Part shown: positions 17,381-26,011 of the stretch, one piece after another
Numbering within the stretch: position 1 is the stretch's first letter
Layout: each line of letters starts with the position of its first letter
From: Planctomycetota bacterium
GTDB taxonomy: Bacteria; Planctomycetota; GCA-002687715
Direction: 5' to 3'
Assembly: GCA_002687715.1 (NCBI GenBank)
Contig: NZBC01000033.1
Coordinates: forward strand, 1 to 37,033
DNA: 37,033 nucleotides
Position numbers and translations under genes: made by a program
Notes under the pieces: model-generated
What the model was told of the DNA's origin: nothing
Databases searched by the model: none
Seen by the model: the letters and a program-made list of their open reading frames with translations, nothing else

Positions 17381-19822
17381 ATGTCGCTTCCGGAGCGCGT
17401 GGGTGAATACAGCATCATCAGGGAGATCGGCCGCGGCGGCATGGGTGTCGTCTACGAGGCCGAGCAGGAGTCCCTCGGCCGTCGGGTGGCCCTGAAGGTG
17501 CTGACTGGCCTCGCCGCGCAGGACGGCAAGGCCGTCGAGCGATTCAGCCGCGAAGCCCGGGCGGCGGCGGGGCTCTCTCATCCCGGGATCGTGCAGGTAC
17601 ACGGCGTCGGCCATCACGACGGGTTCCACTACATCGTGATGGAGTTCATCGACGGCGAGAACCTCGCCCTCTGCCTCCAGCACATGTGGAGCGAGAACCT
17701 GCAGGCCGCTACGGGCGATATCGAGGCCACGTTCCACGTCGACATGGATGAAACCACGGTCGCGAACGCGGACCTCCCCCCGGCGATCGCCAAGGTCGCC
17801 GCCGCCGCGGCCGGCGAGGGTCCCCAAACCCGCGCGCACCGCCTGACCGGACGGCGCCTTCGACCCATCGTCGAGCTCATCGTGCGCGCGGCGCAAGCCC
17901 TCGACGCCGCCCACGCGCAGAACGTGCTTCACCGCGACATCAAGCCCGGCAACATCCTCGTGACCAACAGCGGCGTGGTGAAGATCGTCGACTTCGGACT
18001 CGCGCGCACGCAGGGCGCCGACCGGCTGACCCAGACCGGCGACGTCATGGGTACGCCGTCTTACGTGTCCCCCGAACAGCTCCGCGGCGGCGACGTGGAT
18101 CAACGCGCGGACGTGTACAGCCTGGGCGTCACCCTCTACGAGGCCGTATGCGGACGCGTCCCCTTCGAAGCGGACAGCGTCCAGGCGCTCCTGCACCAGA
18201 TCCTGCACAAGGAGCCGCCGCCCCCGCGCAAGATCAACCCGACCCTCCCCCGCGACCTCGAGACCATCTGCCTCAAGGCGATGGAGAAGGAGCCGGGGCG
18301 CCGCTACGCGACCGCTGGTGAGCTCGCGGACGACCTGCGGCGGTGGCTCGACGACCAACCGATTCTCGCCCGACCAGCGGGCGTCATGACGCGGGTATTC
18401 AAGCTGGTTCGACGCCGGCGCGGAATCGCCATCGCCGCCTCGATCGCGATCCTCGCAGTCGTCGGCGCGTTCATCGTGACGGACATGGTGAAGAGCGGCG
18501 CCGACGAGAAGATCCAGACTACGAATCTCCTCCACGATCACACGCTGCGTCATGGGCAGGCCAGGGCAGCCGTCCGGGACGGCATCACCAACTCCGCGCA
18601 AGGCAATGACCGCGGCGCCCTGGTCTATTACACCAAAGCCATCGAGCTGGACGATGACGCGACGCTGGCGTACGTGTTGCGCGGCGCCGAGTACCTGCGC
18701 GCCGGGCGCCGCATCCAGGCCGAGCGCGACATCCGCCGTGCGCTCGAGCTCGATCCCGATGGTCACGCCGCGCGGCATGCGTGGGCCATGTGGGAGGTGC
18801 AGGGCGACGACTCCCGCAAGCCGTCCGACATCGACCTGGAGTTCGCCCCAGATGCGGTCACCGACCTGCTCGAGCTCGACGCGCTCGGAGTGCTCGAACG
18901 CATGCGAGGTCGCTACCTCTCTGGCTACGGGTTCTTCGCGCAGGCCCGGCAGGCCTCGTTCGAGTCGCGCAAGCGCCTCTCCAGCCTCGTCGGCATCGGC
19001 ATGTGCGCGTTCCACCTCGGCCGCTACGACGAGACTCGCGAGGTGTTCACCGCGCTACAGACCCTGCTGCCCCCGCAGAACCCGCTGCCCAGCATCATCC
19101 TCATCTACTGCGCCTGGAAGAAGGCTCAGACGGCCCCCCCCGCGGTGCGCCAGTACCTCGCCGCCGACGCCCGTCGCTACGTTCGCAAGCTGAAGCCGCT
19201 GATGAACCAGAACCCGTTCGCAGCGCTCGCCTGCGCCACGGCGGACACGCTCGTCCCTGAAGATCAGCGCGTCGCGGATGCACACGCCCCCGGCTTCTGC
19301 CTGAAGCGCGCCATCCAGCTCGGCGGCGGCATCGAATCCGGCCAACTCCCGGCACTGTTCCACGAGATCGCGGCGACGGTCTTCGTTCGTCTGGATCCCG
19401 ACGCCGCCAAGCGTCACGCAACCGAGGCGCTACGGCTGCGACCCGACAGCGCTCTGGCCGCGCTCGTGCTCGGCCAGATCGCGCTGCTCGGAAAGGACCT
19501 GCCCACCGCCATCACCCATACCCAGCGGGCGTTCGAGCTCGCCCCGGATTCGCCGGACGCGATCCTGGCCCTACTGGAGATGCCGCGGACCCGCGCCAAG
19601 AGCGCCCCCACCAACCAGTACGCTCTGGCCACGCACCTCCTCGAGATCATGCCCGACAACCCTCACCTGTCGGAGCGCGCGGCTCGCATCCTCACGGCTG
19701 CGAAGTCGACGAAGCAAGCTTCCCGGGCCTGGCGTCACGCAGCCCAGCGGTTCGCCGAGCTGGAGATGCACGCGGACCAGAAGCGCGCGGAGGAAAAGGC
19801 AGCTGCCCTCGAAGGGCGGTAG
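17381..19822 (+). CDS. Membrane Ser/Thr protein kinase with TPR domain
   Basis: An 813-residue Hanks-type kinase. The Gly loop is IGRGGMGVVY (17-26), the ATP Lys is about 39, the catalytic loop HRDIKPGN is about 184-191, DFG is about 204, and the activation segment ends GTPSYVSPEQ. One membrane helix (about 348-370) is followed by a TPR-type domain (about 395-810), presumably on the other side of the membrane as a sensor or binding region. About 55 extra residues lie between the hinge and the catalytic loop (about 97-155). No ribosome site is seen. TACAAC preceded by TGG lies 6 nt before the ATG, so the mRNA may be leaderless. Such kinases are common in planctomycetes; the targets are unknown. 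Confidence 0.96.
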   Translation: MSLPERVGEYSIIREIGRGGMGVVYEAEQESLGRRVALKVLTGLAAQDGKAVERFSREARAAAGLSHPGIVQVHGVGHHDGFHYIVMEFIDGENLALCLQHMWSENLQAATGDIEATFHVDMDETTVANADLPPAIAKVAAAAAGEGPQTRAHRLTGRRLRPIVELIVRAAQALDAAHAQNVLHRDIKPGNILVTNSGVVKIVDFGLARTQGADRLTQTGDVMGTPSYVSPEQLRGGDVDQRADVYSLGVTLYEAVCGRVPFEADSVQALLHQILHKEPPPPRKINPTLPRDLETICLKAMEKEPGRRYATAGELADDLRRWLDDQPILARPAGVMTRVFKLVRRRRGIAIAASIAILAVVGAFIVTDMVKSGADEKIQTTNLLHDHTLRHGQARAAVRDGITNSAQGNDRGALVYYTKAIELDDDATLAYVLRGAEYLRAGRRIQAERDIRRALELDPDGHAARHAWAMWEVQGDDSRKPSDIDLEFAPDAVTDLLELDALGVLERMRGRYLSGYGFFAQARQASFESRKRLSSLVGIGMCAFHLGRYDETREVFTALQTLLPPQNPLPSIILIYCAWKKAQTAPPAVRQYLAADARRYVRKLKPLMNQNPFAALACATADTLVPEDQRVADAHAPGFCLKRAIQLGGGIESGQLPALFHEIAATVFVRLDPDAAKRHATEALRLRPDSALAALVLGQIALLGKDLPTAITHTQRAFELAPDSPDAILALLEMPRTRAKSAPTNQYALATHLLEIMPDNPHLSERAARILTAAKSTKQASRAWRHAAQRFAELEMHADQKRAEEKAAALEGR

Positions 19823-19853
19823 ATTCACGAGGAAGTAGAATTCCCGACCCGAC

Positions 19854-19900
19854 GGTTGAAGGGGTGGTTCTCCATCGCCCTGCCCCTCAGTTCTTCAACC
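19854..19900 (+). promoter_or_regulatory. Long stem-loop before the cupin gene
   Basis: GGTTGAAG (19854-19861) and CTTCAACC (19893-19900) form a perfect 8-bp outer stem, with an inner GGG/CCC segment. It ends 4-13 nt before the cupin start, so it could gate translation or end kinase transcription. No T-run follows. Confidence 0.4.
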
Positions 19901-19913
19901 CAGGATGCCCTCG

Positions 19914-20357
19914 ATGCAACGCAACCTCGGCCTCGTGATCGCGCTGACTGGCGCCCTTCTCGGGTGGTGCGGCCGCAGCCTCGTCCAGGAGGCGCCGTCG
20001 AAGGTGGCTCCGAAGGACTGGTCGTTCCATCACCTCGACACGGTCTCCGCGGAACGCTTGAAGACCGGACGGCCCTACCGCCAGTTCATCAAGCGGGACA
20101 CCCTGACCTGCGGGCTCTACGCCTTGAAGAAGGGCGCCACCGACGGCCAGACGCCGCACGCCATGGATGAGGTCTACTACGTGTCCAAGGGCGCCGCGTC
20201 GTTCACGGTCGGTCAGGGCGACGACGCGGAGACGCAGAAGGTGAAGACGGGCGCGGTGATCTTCGTCAAGCGCGGAGTGCCACACCGATTCAAGGACATC
20301 AGCGACGACCTCGAAGTCCTCGTGTTCTTCTCTACCGCGAAAGCGAAAAAGAAATGA
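19914..20357 (+). CDS. Exported cupin-domain protein
   Basis: A protein of about 147 residues with an N-terminal hydrophobic signal sequence (NLGLVIALTGALLGW) and a single cupin barrel. Cupin motif 1 is TPHAMDEVYYVSKG (His about 82, then Glu) and motif 2 is GAVIFVKRGVPHRF. One of the usual motif 1 His residues is replaced, leaving His, Glu and His as possible metal ligands. Cupins range from dioxygenases to sugar- or ligand-binding proteins, so the substrate cannot be named. ATG 19914 has AGGA 8 nt upstream; ATG 19905 is an alternative. The stop overlaps the next start (ATGA), tying it to the amidohydrolase pair. The protein ends in KAKKK. Confidence 0.85.
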   Translation: MQRNLGLVIALTGALLGWCGRSLVQEAPSKVAPKDWSFHHLDTVSAERLKTGRPYRQFIKRDTLTCGLYALKKGATDGQTPHAMDEVYYVSKGAASFTVGQGDDAETQKVKTGAVIFVKRGVPHRFKDISDDLEVLVFFSTAKAKKK

Positions 20358-21667
20358 CCCACTCTTCCCGCATCCCACTCCTCCTGCTCGCTGTGCTCGC
20401 CACCACGGCGCCCGGCCAGGAACGCGCACAAGCGTACGTGGGGGCGCACGTCATCCCCATCGAAGGCGACGAGATCCCGGACGGCGTCCTCATCGTGCAG
20501 ACCGGCCGGATCGTCGCCGTGGGCCCCCGGTCCAAGGTCGAGATCCCGTCGGGGGCGAAGGTCCACGACGTCAAGGGCAAGGTCATCATGCCCGGACTCG
20601 TGTGCACCCACTCGCACGTCGGCGGGCCGTCGGGGGGCGACCGTAGCGGCCCCATCCAGCCTGATGTCCGCGTCCTGGACTCGATCGACGCGACGGACGT
20701 CGGCTTCCAGAAGGCCCGCTCGGGCGGACTCACGCTGCTCAACGTCATGCCGGGGTCCGGCCTGCTCTGCAGCGGACAGACGGTGTACCTCAAGCTGCGG
20801 CGGGCCAAGGTCATCGACGACCTCGTCATCCGCCTGAAAGACAAGAGCCTCGCCGGCGGCCTGAAGATGGCCAACGGCACGAACTCGCAGGGCGATCCTC
20901 CGCGCCCGGGAACGCGCGGGAAGTCGGCGGCACTCGTCCGCGAGACATTCGTGCGGGCCCAGGAGTATCGGAGCAAGCTCGAAGCCGGGCGCCGCGATCC
21001 CGACAAGATGCCCGAGCGCGATCTCGGGCTCGAGTTCCTCGTGGAGGTGCTCGAAGGGAAGCGCGTCGTCCACCACCACACCCACCGCCACGATGACATC
21101 ATGACGGTGATCCGGCTCAAGAAGGAGTTCGGGTTCCGCGTCGTGCTGCATCACGTGAGCGACGCGTGGAAGGTCGCCGACCACATCGCCGCCTCGAAGA
21201 CGCCTTGCTCGATCATCATGATCGACAGTCCGGGCGGGAAGATCGAGGCGAAGGACATCGAGTGGAGGAACGGCGCGGCGCTGGAGCAGGCCGGCGTGCT
21301 CACCGGCTTCCACACCGACGATCCAATCACCGACTCGCGCCTGTTCCGGCGGTCCGGCGGCTTCGCGGTCCGCGCGGGCATGTCCCGCAAGAGCGCGCTG
21401 TCCGGTCTGACACTGGCTGGCGCGAAGATGCTCGACCTCGACGATCGCGCCGGCTCGTTGAAGAGAGGCAAGGACGCCGACTTCATCGTGCTCTCCGGCG
21501 ATCCGCTGAGCGTCTACACCCACGTCGAGCAGACGTGGGTCGAAGGCAAGAAGGTGTTCGATCGCAGCATCCCGCAAGACCGCCTGCACGCAGTCGGCGG
21601 GCTCGGCGCGTCCGACGGCCAGGCCTGGTCCGCATGCGCATGCTGCGGCGGCGAGGAGGCTCGATGA
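20354..21667 (+). CDS. Exported metal-dependent amidohydrolase
   Basis: A 437-residue amidohydrolase-superfamily protein with a signal peptide (IPLLLLAVLATTAPGQ). The metal-binding THSHV motif has His about 86 and 88. A HHHTHRHDD segment, a HHVSDAW segment and a FHTDDP motif supply further likely metal or catalytic residues. The C-terminal GKDADFIVLSGDPL block is typical of the imidazolonepropionase/dihydroorotase-like branch. It probably hydrolyses an amide or peptide-like bond outside the cytoplasm, with unknown substrate. The Cys-rich C-terminal end (ACACCGGEEAR) is unusual. It overlaps both neighbours by ATGA. Confidence 0.92.
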   Translation: MTHSSRIPLLLLAVLATTAPGQERAQAYVGAHVIPIEGDEIPDGVLIVQTGRIVAVGPRSKVEIPSGAKVHDVKGKVIMPGLVCTHSHVGGPSGGDRSGPIQPDVRVLDSIDATDVGFQKARSGGLTLLNVMPGSGLLCSGQTVYLKLRRAKVIDDLVIRLKDKSLAGGLKMANGTNSQGDPPRPGTRGKSAALVRETFVRAQEYRSKLEAGRRDPDKMPERDLGLEFLVEVLEGKRVVHHHTHRHDDIMTVIRLKKEFGFRVVLHHVSDAWKVADHIAASKTPCSIIMIDSPGGKIEAKDIEWRNGAALEQAGVLTGFHTDDPITDSRLFRRSGGFAVRAGMSRKSALSGLTLAGAKMLDLDDRAGSLKRGKDADFIVLSGDPLSVYTHVEQTWVEGKKVFDRSIPQDRLHAVGGLGASDGQAWSACACCGGEEAR

Positions 21668-22887
21668 GAACTCTCTACACGACGATGCTCCTGGCTGCAC
21701 TGGCCACGACCGTCCACGCCCAGGAGAAGACGTCCTTGCTCGCCGTGCGCGGCCAGCGGGTCCACACGGTCGCAGGACCGGTCATCGAGGACGGCGTCGT
21801 CCTCATCGAGAACGGGAAGATCAAGGCCGTCGGGCGCGCGGGCGAAGTCCCCATCCCCGAAGGGACCGAGACCCTGCGGGCCAAGGTCGTCACCCCCGGA
21901 TTCGTAGACGCCCACTCGGTCGTGGGATTGGCCGGCCACCTCAACCAGGACCACGACCAGGACCAGCTCGATCGCTCGAAAGCGATGCAGCCGGGCCTGC
22001 GCGCGATCGACGCCTACAACGCACGCGAACGACTCGTGGGTTGGCTGCGCTCCCTTGGGGTCACGACCCTGCACACCGGACACGCCCCGGGCGCGTTGAT
22101 CTCCGGTCAGACAATGATCGTCAAGACGACCGGCGACACGATCGAGGAAGCCGTGCGCGTCCCGTTCGCCATGCTCGCCGCGACCGTCGGCGAATCTGCC
22201 CAGGCCGCGGACGGGAAGTCACCCGGCACCCGGGGCAAGGTCATCACCGCGCTCCGCCAGAAGCTCGTCGAGGCGCGCAGCTACGCCGACGACCGCAAGG
22301 ACGCCGCCAAGGCGAAGACCCTCCCGCGCAAGCTCGACCTCGAAGTCCTCGGGCGCGTCCTCGCGAAGGAGATCCCACTGCTGGTCACCGCGCACACGGC
22401 GACCGACATCACGACCGCACTTCGCCTCCAGACCGAGTTCGGCTTTCGCCTGGTGCTTGACGGAGCCTCCGAAGCACACCTCCTCCTCGACGCCCTGAAG
22501 AAGGCCAAGGTCCCGATCATCGCCCACCCGACCATGGCCCGCACCTTCGGAGAACGAAAGAACGCGTCGTTCGAACTCGGCGCCCAGCTCAAGAAGGCGG
22601 GCATTCCCTTCGCCTTCCAATCCGGCTACGAGTCCTACGTCCCCAAGACCCGCTGCGTCATTTTCGAAGCCGCGATCGCCGCCGCCCACGGACTCGGACC
22701 GGAGGCCGCCCTCCAGGCCGCCACCCTCGACGCCGCGAAGCTCCTCGGCATCGGCCAGACCGTCGGCTCCCTCACCCCCGGCAAGGACGCCGACCTCGCC
22801 CTGTTCGACGGCGACCCCTTCGAGTACGCCACCCACTGCGTCGGCGTGGTGATCGACGGCAAGGTCGTGAGCCGGGTGACGCGGTAG
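21664..22887 (+). CDS. Exported amidohydrolase-like paralogue with degenerate site
   Basis: A 407-residue paralogue of the preceding protein with a signal peptide (TTMLLAALATTVHAQ) and the same overall plan (GFVDAHS near 80-85, and PGKDADLALFDGDPF near the end). The metal His pair is broken: H84 is kept, but the second His is Val86. The FHTDD region of the neighbour corresponds here to FQSGYES, and the HHVSDAW region to DGASEAH. I infer that it is non-catalytic or uses other residues, perhaps forming a heteromer with the active paralogue. ATG 21664 has GGAGG upstream and overlaps the previous stop (ATGA). Confidence 0.9.
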   Translation: MRTLYTTMLLAALATTVHAQEKTSLLAVRGQRVHTVAGPVIEDGVVLIENGKIKAVGRAGEVPIPEGTETLRAKVVTPGFVDAHSVVGLAGHLNQDHDQDQLDRSKAMQPGLRAIDAYNARERLVGWLRSLGVTTLHTGHAPGALISGQTMIVKTTGDTIEEAVRVPFAMLAATVGESAQAADGKSPGTRGKVITALRQKLVEARSYADDRKDAAKAKTLPRKLDLEVLGRVLAKEIPLLVTAHTATDITTALRLQTEFGFRLVLDGASEAHLLLDALKKAKVPIIAHPTMARTFGERKNASFELGAQLKKAGIPFAFQSGYESYVPKTRCVIFEAAIAAAHGLGPEAALQAATLDAAKLLGIGQTVGSLTPGKDADLALFDGDPFEYATHCVGVVIDGKVVSRVTR

Positions 22888-23042
22888 TGGCCGGGGGCGC
22901 GGGAAGGCGCTTGGCAAGTCATCCGTAGCGAGTTCGGGGAGACCACCCACTGCGATCCCCCGCCACGCCGCCGGAGCGCGGACAGGTCCGGCCTGGGTCG
23001 TTCGTATCGCGCCTCGACATGGACACTCGCCCGACAGCCGCC

Positions 23043-23071
23043 TACCGCAGGGGCGTACGATCACGTATAGA
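23043..23071 (+). promoter_or_regulatory. Possible promoter of the Cys-rich protein gene
   Basis: TATAGA at 23066-23071 (4 of 6 consensus) follows a weak TACCGC at 23043-23048 by 17 nt. It would give a leader of about 145 nt. Confidence 0.3.
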
Positions 23072-23127
23072 CGACTCGTCGCAAGGAGAGACCGGACCAG
23101 ATCCAGAGCGGACCTGGAGAGGCTCCC

Positions 23128-23226
23128 GTGCCGGAACGAATCGCTTCGCGCGCCCGGTTGCTGGAGGTAGCCGCTAACGAACTGGCGACCGGGGCGTCTC
23201 CAGGGCCAAACGGAGACACACCATGA
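23128..23226 (+). CDS. Possible 32-codon leader peptide
   Basis: A GTG-started ORF of 32 codons has GGAGAGG 5 nt upstream and ends with TGA overlapping the ATG of the next gene (ATGA). The peptide (PERIASRARLLEVAANELA in its first half) is helical-looking and resembles no family with certainty. The overlap suggests translational coupling. It is too short to be sure it is real. Confidence 0.35.
   Translation: MPERIASRARLLEVAANELATGASPGPNGDTP
23196..23217 (+). promoter_or_regulatory. Ribosome-site-sequestering hairpin
   Basis: GTCTCC (23196-23201) pairs with GGAGAC (23212-23217), covering the GGAG ribosome site of the gene starting at 23223. The overlapping TCTCCAGG (23197-23204) can instead pair perfectly with CCTGGAGA at 23113-23120, which contains the leader ORF's ribosome site. 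Confidence 0.35.
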
Positions 23227-23855
23227 AGATCCTCGCCGTCGCGACCACGTTGGTTCTCGCCCTGGTTCTCATTCCGGACGACCCTGAGTCCACAGGGGGT
23301 ATGCCCCGAGTCCCGCAGCTATCTCCCGAGCAGCAGATCTTCCATGGCGTCCTGGAGGGGCTGTACACCGACGGCGTTCGCAACGAGACCGTCGATCTCA
23401 TCCTGCGCAAGGGCAAGGCGGGCGACTATGTCCATTTCGTGAGGGGATGCCCGCTCTGCAACCCCACGCTCGACGCGGTCCTCCACTACCGCCAGCGGCC
23501 CGAGTTCGCGAACCGGAAAAGCCGCTGCGACACCTTTGGCCCGGGCCTGTCGAAGGAGCTGCGTGCCCGGCTCGCGAGCCCGGATCAGAAGACCCGGCTC
23601 GATGTCGTCCACACGCTGATCACGCGCTGGATGGGCCGCCGGGTCGCGCAACTCCGACTCACCGATGAAGAACGCAGGGGCTGGGAGATCGACATGGCCA
23701 AGCGCCGCAAGAAGGGCATGGCCATTCTGCGCGCGACCCGTGCAAGCGGCCAGATGGAGGAGTGGGGCGCGATCACCGACTGCGCCATCTGCGACGGCAG
23801 CAACGACGCGCTCCGACCCGTCACCAAGAAGAAGGTCGGCGGCAAGAAGAAGTAG
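23223..23855 (+). CDS. Exported Cys-rich protein of unknown function
   Basis: A 210-residue protein with an N-terminal signal sequence (KILAVATTLVLALVLI). It has two CxxC pairs, CPLC near residue 77 and CAIC near residue 190, and a lone Cys between them. These could bind zinc or haem or form disulphides; no CxxCH haem motif is present. The rest is helical and charged, ending in a Lys-rich tail (KKKVGGKKK). No family is recognised. The start has GGAG 8 nt upstream. It ends one base before the convergent inositol-monophosphatase gene, so no separate terminator lies between them. Confidence 0.8.
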   Translation: MKILAVATTLVLALVLIPDDPESTGGMPRVPQLSPEQQIFHGVLEGLYTDGVRNETVDLILRKGKAGDYVHFVRGCPLCNPTLDAVLHYRQRPEFANRKSRCDTFGPGLSKELRARLASPDQKTRLDVVHTLITRWMGRRVAQLRLTDEERRGWEIDMAKRRKKGMAILRATRASGQMEEWGAITDCAICDGSNDALRPVTKKKVGGKKK

Positions 23856-23856
23856 T

Positions 23857-24672
23857 CTAGGGTTCGAAGCGAGGCCCAGGCAATGACGCCGGGTCCGCGG
23901 CGGCCAGCACCTCGCGGATTCGCGGCGCCAGTTGCGGGTTCGCCGCGACGATCTCTCCACCGAAGAGCCAACCGTCGCCCCCCGAGAAGTCGGTGACGAC
24001 GCCCCCCGCCTCGCGCACCATGAGCGCACCTCCCGCGACGTCCCACGGCGAGAGGTGCAGCTCCCAGAACCCGTCGAAGCGTCCCTCCGCCACGTAGCAC
24101 AGGTCGAGCGCGGCCGACCCGAGTCGCCGCAATCCCCGGGCCAGGTAGGCGAAGTCGGTGAAGTGCTGCAGGTTGCTGTCGCCGTGATACTCGCGCCGGT
24201 AATGGAAGCCGGTCGCGAGGACGGATTCGGAGACGCGGTCCTCGCCTCGGCACCGGATGGGAACGCCGTTCAAGGTGGCGCCGCCACCCCGAGTCGCGAC
24301 GAAACACTCGTCGAGGATCGGGTTGAAGACGCAGGCGACAACCGGCGCGCCATCGACATACAACGCGATCGAGACCGCAAAGTGCGGGATGCGGTGAACG
24401 AAGTTGGTCGTGCCGTCGAGCGGGTCGACGATCCACAGTCGCGGCGCGTCCGCCTGCGTCGCGCGCGTCTCCTCGGCGAGGATCGGGTCGTCCGGACAAG
24501 CCTCGCGAATACGCGCGACGATCAGCGCCTCGGCCTCGCGATCGGCAGCGGTGACGAGGTCGCGCGCGCCCTTCTTCTCGACCTGCTCGAGGCGCCCGTG
24601 GTGGGAGAGCAGGATCGCCCCCGCCTCGCGCGCCCAGGCTTCCACCGTCGATGGATCAGACGTCCCCGGCAT
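23857..24672 (-). CDS. Inositol monophosphatase family protein
   Basis: A 271-residue member of the lithium-sensitive Mg2+-dependent phosphatase family. The metal-site motifs are present: E67-E68 (AEET), D83 and D86 in WIVDPLDGTTNF, and W210-D211 in SPWDVAGG. It removes phosphate from inositol monophosphate or a related substrate such as a sugar phosphate or 3'-phosphoadenosine phosphate; family members cannot be separated by eye. The start at 24672 overlaps the rarA 3' end by 17 nt, with GGAG upstream, so the two are co-translated. It is the last gene of the long minus-strand cluster. Confidence 0.93.
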   Translation of the reverse strand: MPGTSDPSTVEAWAREAGAILLSHHGRLEQVEKKGARDLVTAADREAEALIVARIREACPDDPILAEETRATQADAPRLWIVDPLDGTTNFVHRIPHFAVSIALYVDGAPVVACVFNPILDECFVATRGGGATLNGVPIRCRGEDRVSESVLATGFHYRREYHGDSNLQHFTDFAYLARGLRRLGSAALDLCYVAEGRFDGFWELHLSPWDVAGGALMVREAGGVVTDFSGGDGWLFGGEIVAANPQLAPRIREVLAAADPASLPGPRFEP

Positions 24673-26011
24673 CGTGCTTCCGCTCCTCGAGGACCTGCCG
24701 CCAATACGCCATGCGTCGCGCGATCTCCTTCTCGTGCCCGAACGGCGACGGACGGTACCACGCCCGCCCCTTCAACGGCTCCGGCAGGTAGTCCTGATCG
24801 GCGACGCCGTCGTCGACGTCGTGCGGGTAGACGTAGCCCTTGCCGTAGGAGAGCTGCTTCATCAGCGAAGTCGGTGCGTTGCGGATGGGCAGCGGAACGG
24901 GGTGAACGGCCCCGTCGACGATCTCCTGATTGACCTCCCCGAACGCAGCGTAGACCGCGTTGCTCTTGGGAGCGGTGGCGAGATACACGGCCGCCTGCGC
25001 CAGTGCGAGCTCCCCTTCCGGCGTCCCCAGGAAGCGATAGGTCTCCTTCGCTGCGAGCGCCACCTGCATCGCCTGTGGGTCCGCGAGACCGACGTCCTCG
25101 CACGCCATGCGGACGAGCCGGCGCGCGACGTACAGCGGCTCCTCCCCCCCGGCGAGCGACCGCGCGAGCCAGTACAGCGCCGCTTGAGGATCACCGCCTC
25201 GGATCGACTTCTGCAGCGCCGATGCGAGGTTGAAGTGCTCCTCCCCGGAGCGGTCGTGATAGACCAGCTTGTCCGCGACGAGATCATGGACGTCGTCAGG
25301 CCCGAGAGGAGTGCTCGTGCGACCGGCCGCAGCGGCTGCGTGCGTGAGCGCCTCCAGCCGGTTGAGGAGGCTGCGGGCGTCGCCGTGACTGGTCTTGGCC
25401 AGCCCCCGGAGCGTCTCGTCCGTCAGCTCGACGCCGAGGTTCGCAAGGCCGTGCTCGGCATCGTCGAGGGCGCGGCGCGCAATCGACACCAGCGCATCCT
25501 CGGCAACGGGTTGGAGCGTGATCACGAGGCAGCGGGAGAGCAGCGCAGCGTTGATGTGGAAGCTGGGATTCTCGGTCGTGGCGCCGAGCAGGACCAACGT
25601 CCCGTCTTCGACGTGGGGCAGGAACGCGTCCTGCTGGCTCTTGTTGAAACGGTGGATCTCATCAACGAAGAGGACCGTCCCTCCACCATCGCACCGGCGG
25701 CGGTCCTTCGCCTCGGCGACGATCGCCCGCACCTCCTTCACCCCCGAAAGCACGGCGGAGAACGACACGAAGGCCTGGCCTACGTGGTCCGCGACGACGC
25801 GGGCGAGCGTGGTCTTGCCGCATCCGGGGGGGCCCCAGAAGAGGAGCGACGGGATGCGGTCGCCACCGAGGGAACGCCGGAGCAGCGAACCCTCCTCGAC
25901 GACGGGCTGACCGAGGATCTCGTCGAGCGTGCGGGGCCGCAGGCGGTCCGCGAGCGGCGCGTCAGCGGCGACTGGCTCGGGCCCCGCGTCGGGAAAGAGA
26001 TCCCCCGTCAC
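24656..26011 (-). CDS. rarA: Replication-associated recombination protein A (RarA/MgsA)
   Basis: A 451-residue AAA+ ATPase. Walker A is GPPGCGKTT (about 60-68), Walker B is DEIH (about 117-120) followed by RFNKSQQD, and sensor 1 is GATTENPSF. The C-terminal MgsA/RarA domain (DVGLADPQAM, PLPIRNAP, YPHD) is complete. RarA acts at stalled replication forks and single-stranded DNA gaps. The start is GTG at 26011, overlapping the DD-peptidase stop as GTGA with GGAAGG upstream. In-frame sequence further upstream only overlaps that gene in another frame and is rejected. Confidence 0.95.
   Translation of the reverse strand: MTGDLFPDAGPEPVAADAPLADRLRPRTLDEILGQPVVEEGSLLRRSLGGDRIPSLLFWGPPGCGKTTLARVVADHVGQAFVSFSAVLSGVKEVRAIVAEAKDRRRCDGGGTVLFVDEIHRFNKSQQDAFLPHVEDGTLVLLGATTENPSFHINAALLSRCLVITLQPVAEDALVSIARRALDDAEHGLANLGVELTDETLRGLAKTSHGDARSLLNRLEALTHAAAAAGRTSTPLGPDDVHDLVADKLVYHDRSGEEHFNLASALQKSIRGGDPQAALYWLARSLAGGEEPLYVARRLVRMACEDVGLADPQAMQVALAAKETYRFLGTPEGELALAQAAVYLATAPKSNAVYAAFGEVNQEIVDGAVHPVPLPIRNAPTSLMKQLSYGKGYVYPHDVDDGVADQDYLPEPLKGRAWYRPSPFGHEKEIARRMAYWRQVLEERKHDAGDV

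Larger units (their letters stand above)
22888..23222. other. 335-nt intergenic/leader region
   Basis: No tRNA or long gene is seen. The first 150 nt look featureless. The second half holds a possible promoter, a 32-codon leader ORF and mutually exclusive pairings that cover ribosome sites, described separately. Confidence 0.6.

Noticed and set aside
16859..19015. 718-codon minus-strand frame opposite the kinase
   Set aside because: It covers the kinase catalytic motifs and shows no recognisable domain.
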